A stretch of DNA of 7,868 nucleotides from contig CAJAHC010000366.1 in the NCBI GenBank assembly GCA_903939355.1, positions 1 through 7,868 of the forward strand. Direction: 5' to 3'. This DNA is from an uncultured Methylococcaceae bacterium. Lineage in GTDB: Bacteria; Pseudomonadota; Gammaproteobacteria; Methylococcales; Methylomonadaceae. The position numbers and the translations under genes were made by a program. The notes beneath the pieces are model-generated. The model saw nothing but the letters and a program-made list of their open reading frames with translations. It had not been told where the DNA came from and did not search any database. Position 1 is the stretch's first letter, and each line of letters starts with the position of its first letter. Positions 6,549 through 7,868 of this stretch are shown in pieces.

Positions 6549-7868
6549 TGGTCATTTTATGGACCGATGCACTAATATATATACTTGTTTTTGCCGTATT
6601 GGGGTTAGTGATTTATTTGCGTGGCAAGGCTCATATTATGCGGCCCCTACAAAAAATTGCACGGAATAAAGTGGGTATGGCATCCTTGGTTGTATTGCTG
6701 TTTTTTGTACAGATTGGGTTGTTGGATTCTATACATTTCAAACCTACGGACACTAAGAGCAATGAGATTATCAGTTTGTTGGATTACTGGGCAACACCAC
6801 TCCGAGCGCATGGTGAAAAAACCTACTCTGCACCGTTCGCAACTACTCTTTACAGCAAAGAAATAATACTCTTGCCAGACGGAACCACGCAATGGAACTA
6901 TCCTAGGCTGGAGTTTGGTGGTCGTTATTTGGATAATCCTGAAACTCAATATCTGACTGATGTTTTGAAAAAAACTGGCTATGGACTTTTCCAAGGAATG
7001 TGTCTGGCTGGTATCTCGTTGCTTGGGCTTTTTGGCTTATGGTATAAAGTGAGAAGTGATAAAGGTCAGGTTTACGTTTTACCTCCAAGTCTTAACTCGG
7101 TTTTTGCGGTTGTATTTACAATCGTATCGATTGGTTATACTTTAATTTATTTATCGGCTTATTATCATGTTTTAGGCACGGATAAAGTGGGTGAGGATGT
7201 TTTTTATCAAGCAATAAAAAGTATTCGTACCGGTTTGGTGCTGGGAACGCTCACTACACTTATCATGCTGCCGATTGCAATAGTTTTTGGTATCTTGGCA
7301 GGTTTCTTTCGTGGTTGGATAGATGACATCATTCAATATGTTTATACCACATTAAACTCTATCCCCAGTGTGTTGTTAATAGCGGCCTCCATCCTGATGG
7401 TGCAGGTTTATATGGCTAATCATCAGCAGGATTTTTCTAGTGTTATCGTGCGTGCTGATATGCGGTTACTGTTTCTTTGTTTGATTCTGGGCGTGACCAA
7501 TTGGACGGGTTTATGTAGATTACTAAGGGCTGAAACCCTTAAACTTCGAGAAATGGAATATGTTCAAGCTGCTCAGGCATTGGGGGTAAAAGAAAGTATG
7601 ATTTTGCTGCGCCATATTTTGCCAAATGTCATGCATATCATTTTAATTTCTGTCGTCCTTGATTTTAGTTCGTTAGTATTGGCTGAAGCAGTCTTGTCTT
7701 ATATTAATATTGGCGTTGATCCAAGCACTTATAGTTGGGGCAACATGATTAATGGCGCGCGCCTTGAAATGGCCAGAGAGCCAATTGTATGGTGGTCGTT
7801 ATCGGCTGCTTTTATTTTTATGTTTGCTTTGGTTTTGGCTGCCAATTTATTTTCTGATAGCGTGCAGG
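6548..7868 (+). CDS. ABC importer permease, DppC/YejE family, enlarged N-terminal half; 3' end cut by window
   Basis: Second channel subunit of the importer. The frame is open from the ATG at 6548 (overlapping the previous TAA by 1 nt) to the window edge: 440 residues without a stop, probably lacking only a short tail. The core begins at about 210 with GTDKVGEDV, the form of the GTDxxGRDV motif before the DppC core. Core helices follow near 228-252, 270-290, 306-325, 362-386 and 415-435. The EAA loop is EYVQAAQALG (337-346) and HILPN (356-360). Upstream are helices at about 8-24, 43-60, 147-167 and 184-205, with a polar loop 61-146. That loop contains FGGRYLDNPETQYLTDVL (123-140), resembling the FGG...DP segment of E. 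coli YejE. Ordinary DppC proteins have about 300 residues and YejE 341, so this one is long. The extra helices are described in the findings. No frameshift was seen. Confidence 0.93.
   Translation, partial: MVILWTDALIYILVFAVLGLVIYLRGKAHIMRPLQKIARNKVGMASLVVLLFFVQIGLLDSIHFKPTDTKSNEIISLLDYWATPLRAHGEKTYSAPFATTLYSKEIILLPDGTTQWNYPRLEFGGRYLDNPETQYLTDVLKKTGYGLFQGMCLAGISLLGLFGLWYKVRSDKGQVYVLPPSLNSVFAVVFTIVSIGYTLIYLSAYYHVLGTDKVGEDVFYQAIKSIRTGLVLGTLTTLIMLPIAIVFGILAGFFRGWIDDIIQYVYTTLNSIPSVLLIAASILMVQVYMANHQQDFSSVIVRADMRLLFLCLILGVTNWTGLCRLLRAETLKLREMEYVQAAQALGVKESMILLRHILPNVMHIILISVVLDFSSLVLAEAVLSYINIGVDPSTYSWGNMINGARLEMAREPIVWWSLSAAFIFMFALVLAANLFSDSVQ

Noticed and set aside
6621..7088. Short open frames on both strands inside the second permease (6621-6866 +, 6647-6994 -, 6903-7088 -)
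   Set aside because: The permease frame is continuous from 6548 to 7868 with family motifs, so these are shadows.
6548..7868. Possible frameshift or fusion producing the long second permease
   Set aside because: The frame translates without a stop through the N-terminal helices, the GTDKVGEDV motif and the EAA loop, so the extension is part of one reading frame.
1..7868. CRISPR array, insertion sequence, phage or defence genes
   Set aside because: No repeated spacers, no transposase or integrase frames, and every sizeable gene has a housekeeping or transport identity.

Overview
The window looks like a piece of a gammaproteobacterial chromosome. It carries housekeeping genes in the neighbourhood hupB - (tRNAs) - ppiD - fabI - peptide-type ABC transporter. 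This neighbourhood is familiar from gammaproteobacteria: hupB and ppiD are adjacent in E. coli, and hupB-ppiD-fabI sits beside a Yej/Npp-type transporter in Pseudomonas. From the tRNAs onward the DNA is AT-rich (two ppiD lines counted by hand gave about 37% GC), as in low-GC gammaproteobacteria such as some Methylococcales. The genus is a guess; the class is reasonably supported by protein similarity to E. coli PpiD, FabI, HU-beta and YejB/YejE.

Layout. Bases 1-72 are the leader of hupB, with a strong ribosome binding site. HU (73-345) is followed after only 13 nt by tRNA-Val(TAC) and, 2 nt later, tRNA-Asp(GTC). A strong intrinsic terminator (521-553) closes this group, so HU mRNA and two tRNAs probably share a transcript. 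ppiD (585-2456, +) encodes the membrane-anchored periplasmic chaperone and faces fabI (2520-3302, -), which encodes enoyl-ACP reductase. One symmetric hairpin with A- and T-runs on both sides (2471-2500) can terminate both. fabI is divergent from a transporter operon. The 85-nt gap between them holds two short palindromes and the likely promoters of both units.

The transporter operon has three genes joined by 1-nt stop/start overlaps (TGATG, TAATG): a family 5 solute-binding lipoprotein that also has a C-terminal membrane helix, a DppB/YejB-type permease, and a DppC/YejE-type permease with an enlarged N-terminal half. The second permease is cut by the window end at 7868. No ATPase subunit is present and it is expected just downstream. 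Together the genes describe import of a peptide-like solute, placed next to envelope protein folding (PpiD) and fatty-acid elongation (FabI).

The most notable signal is a discontinuity. HU is about 58% GC with about 69% G/C at third positions, unlike everything to the right. The tRNA-Asp between the two compositions has one mismatched acceptor pair (C5-A68) that would be perfect if its 5' side came from the AT-rich genome. This suggests a join inside the tRNA gene, either by recombination (replacement of hupB) or by an assembly chimera. I see no defence system, mobile element or CRISPR array, and no wholly new system; the unusual transporter architecture is the best biological lead.
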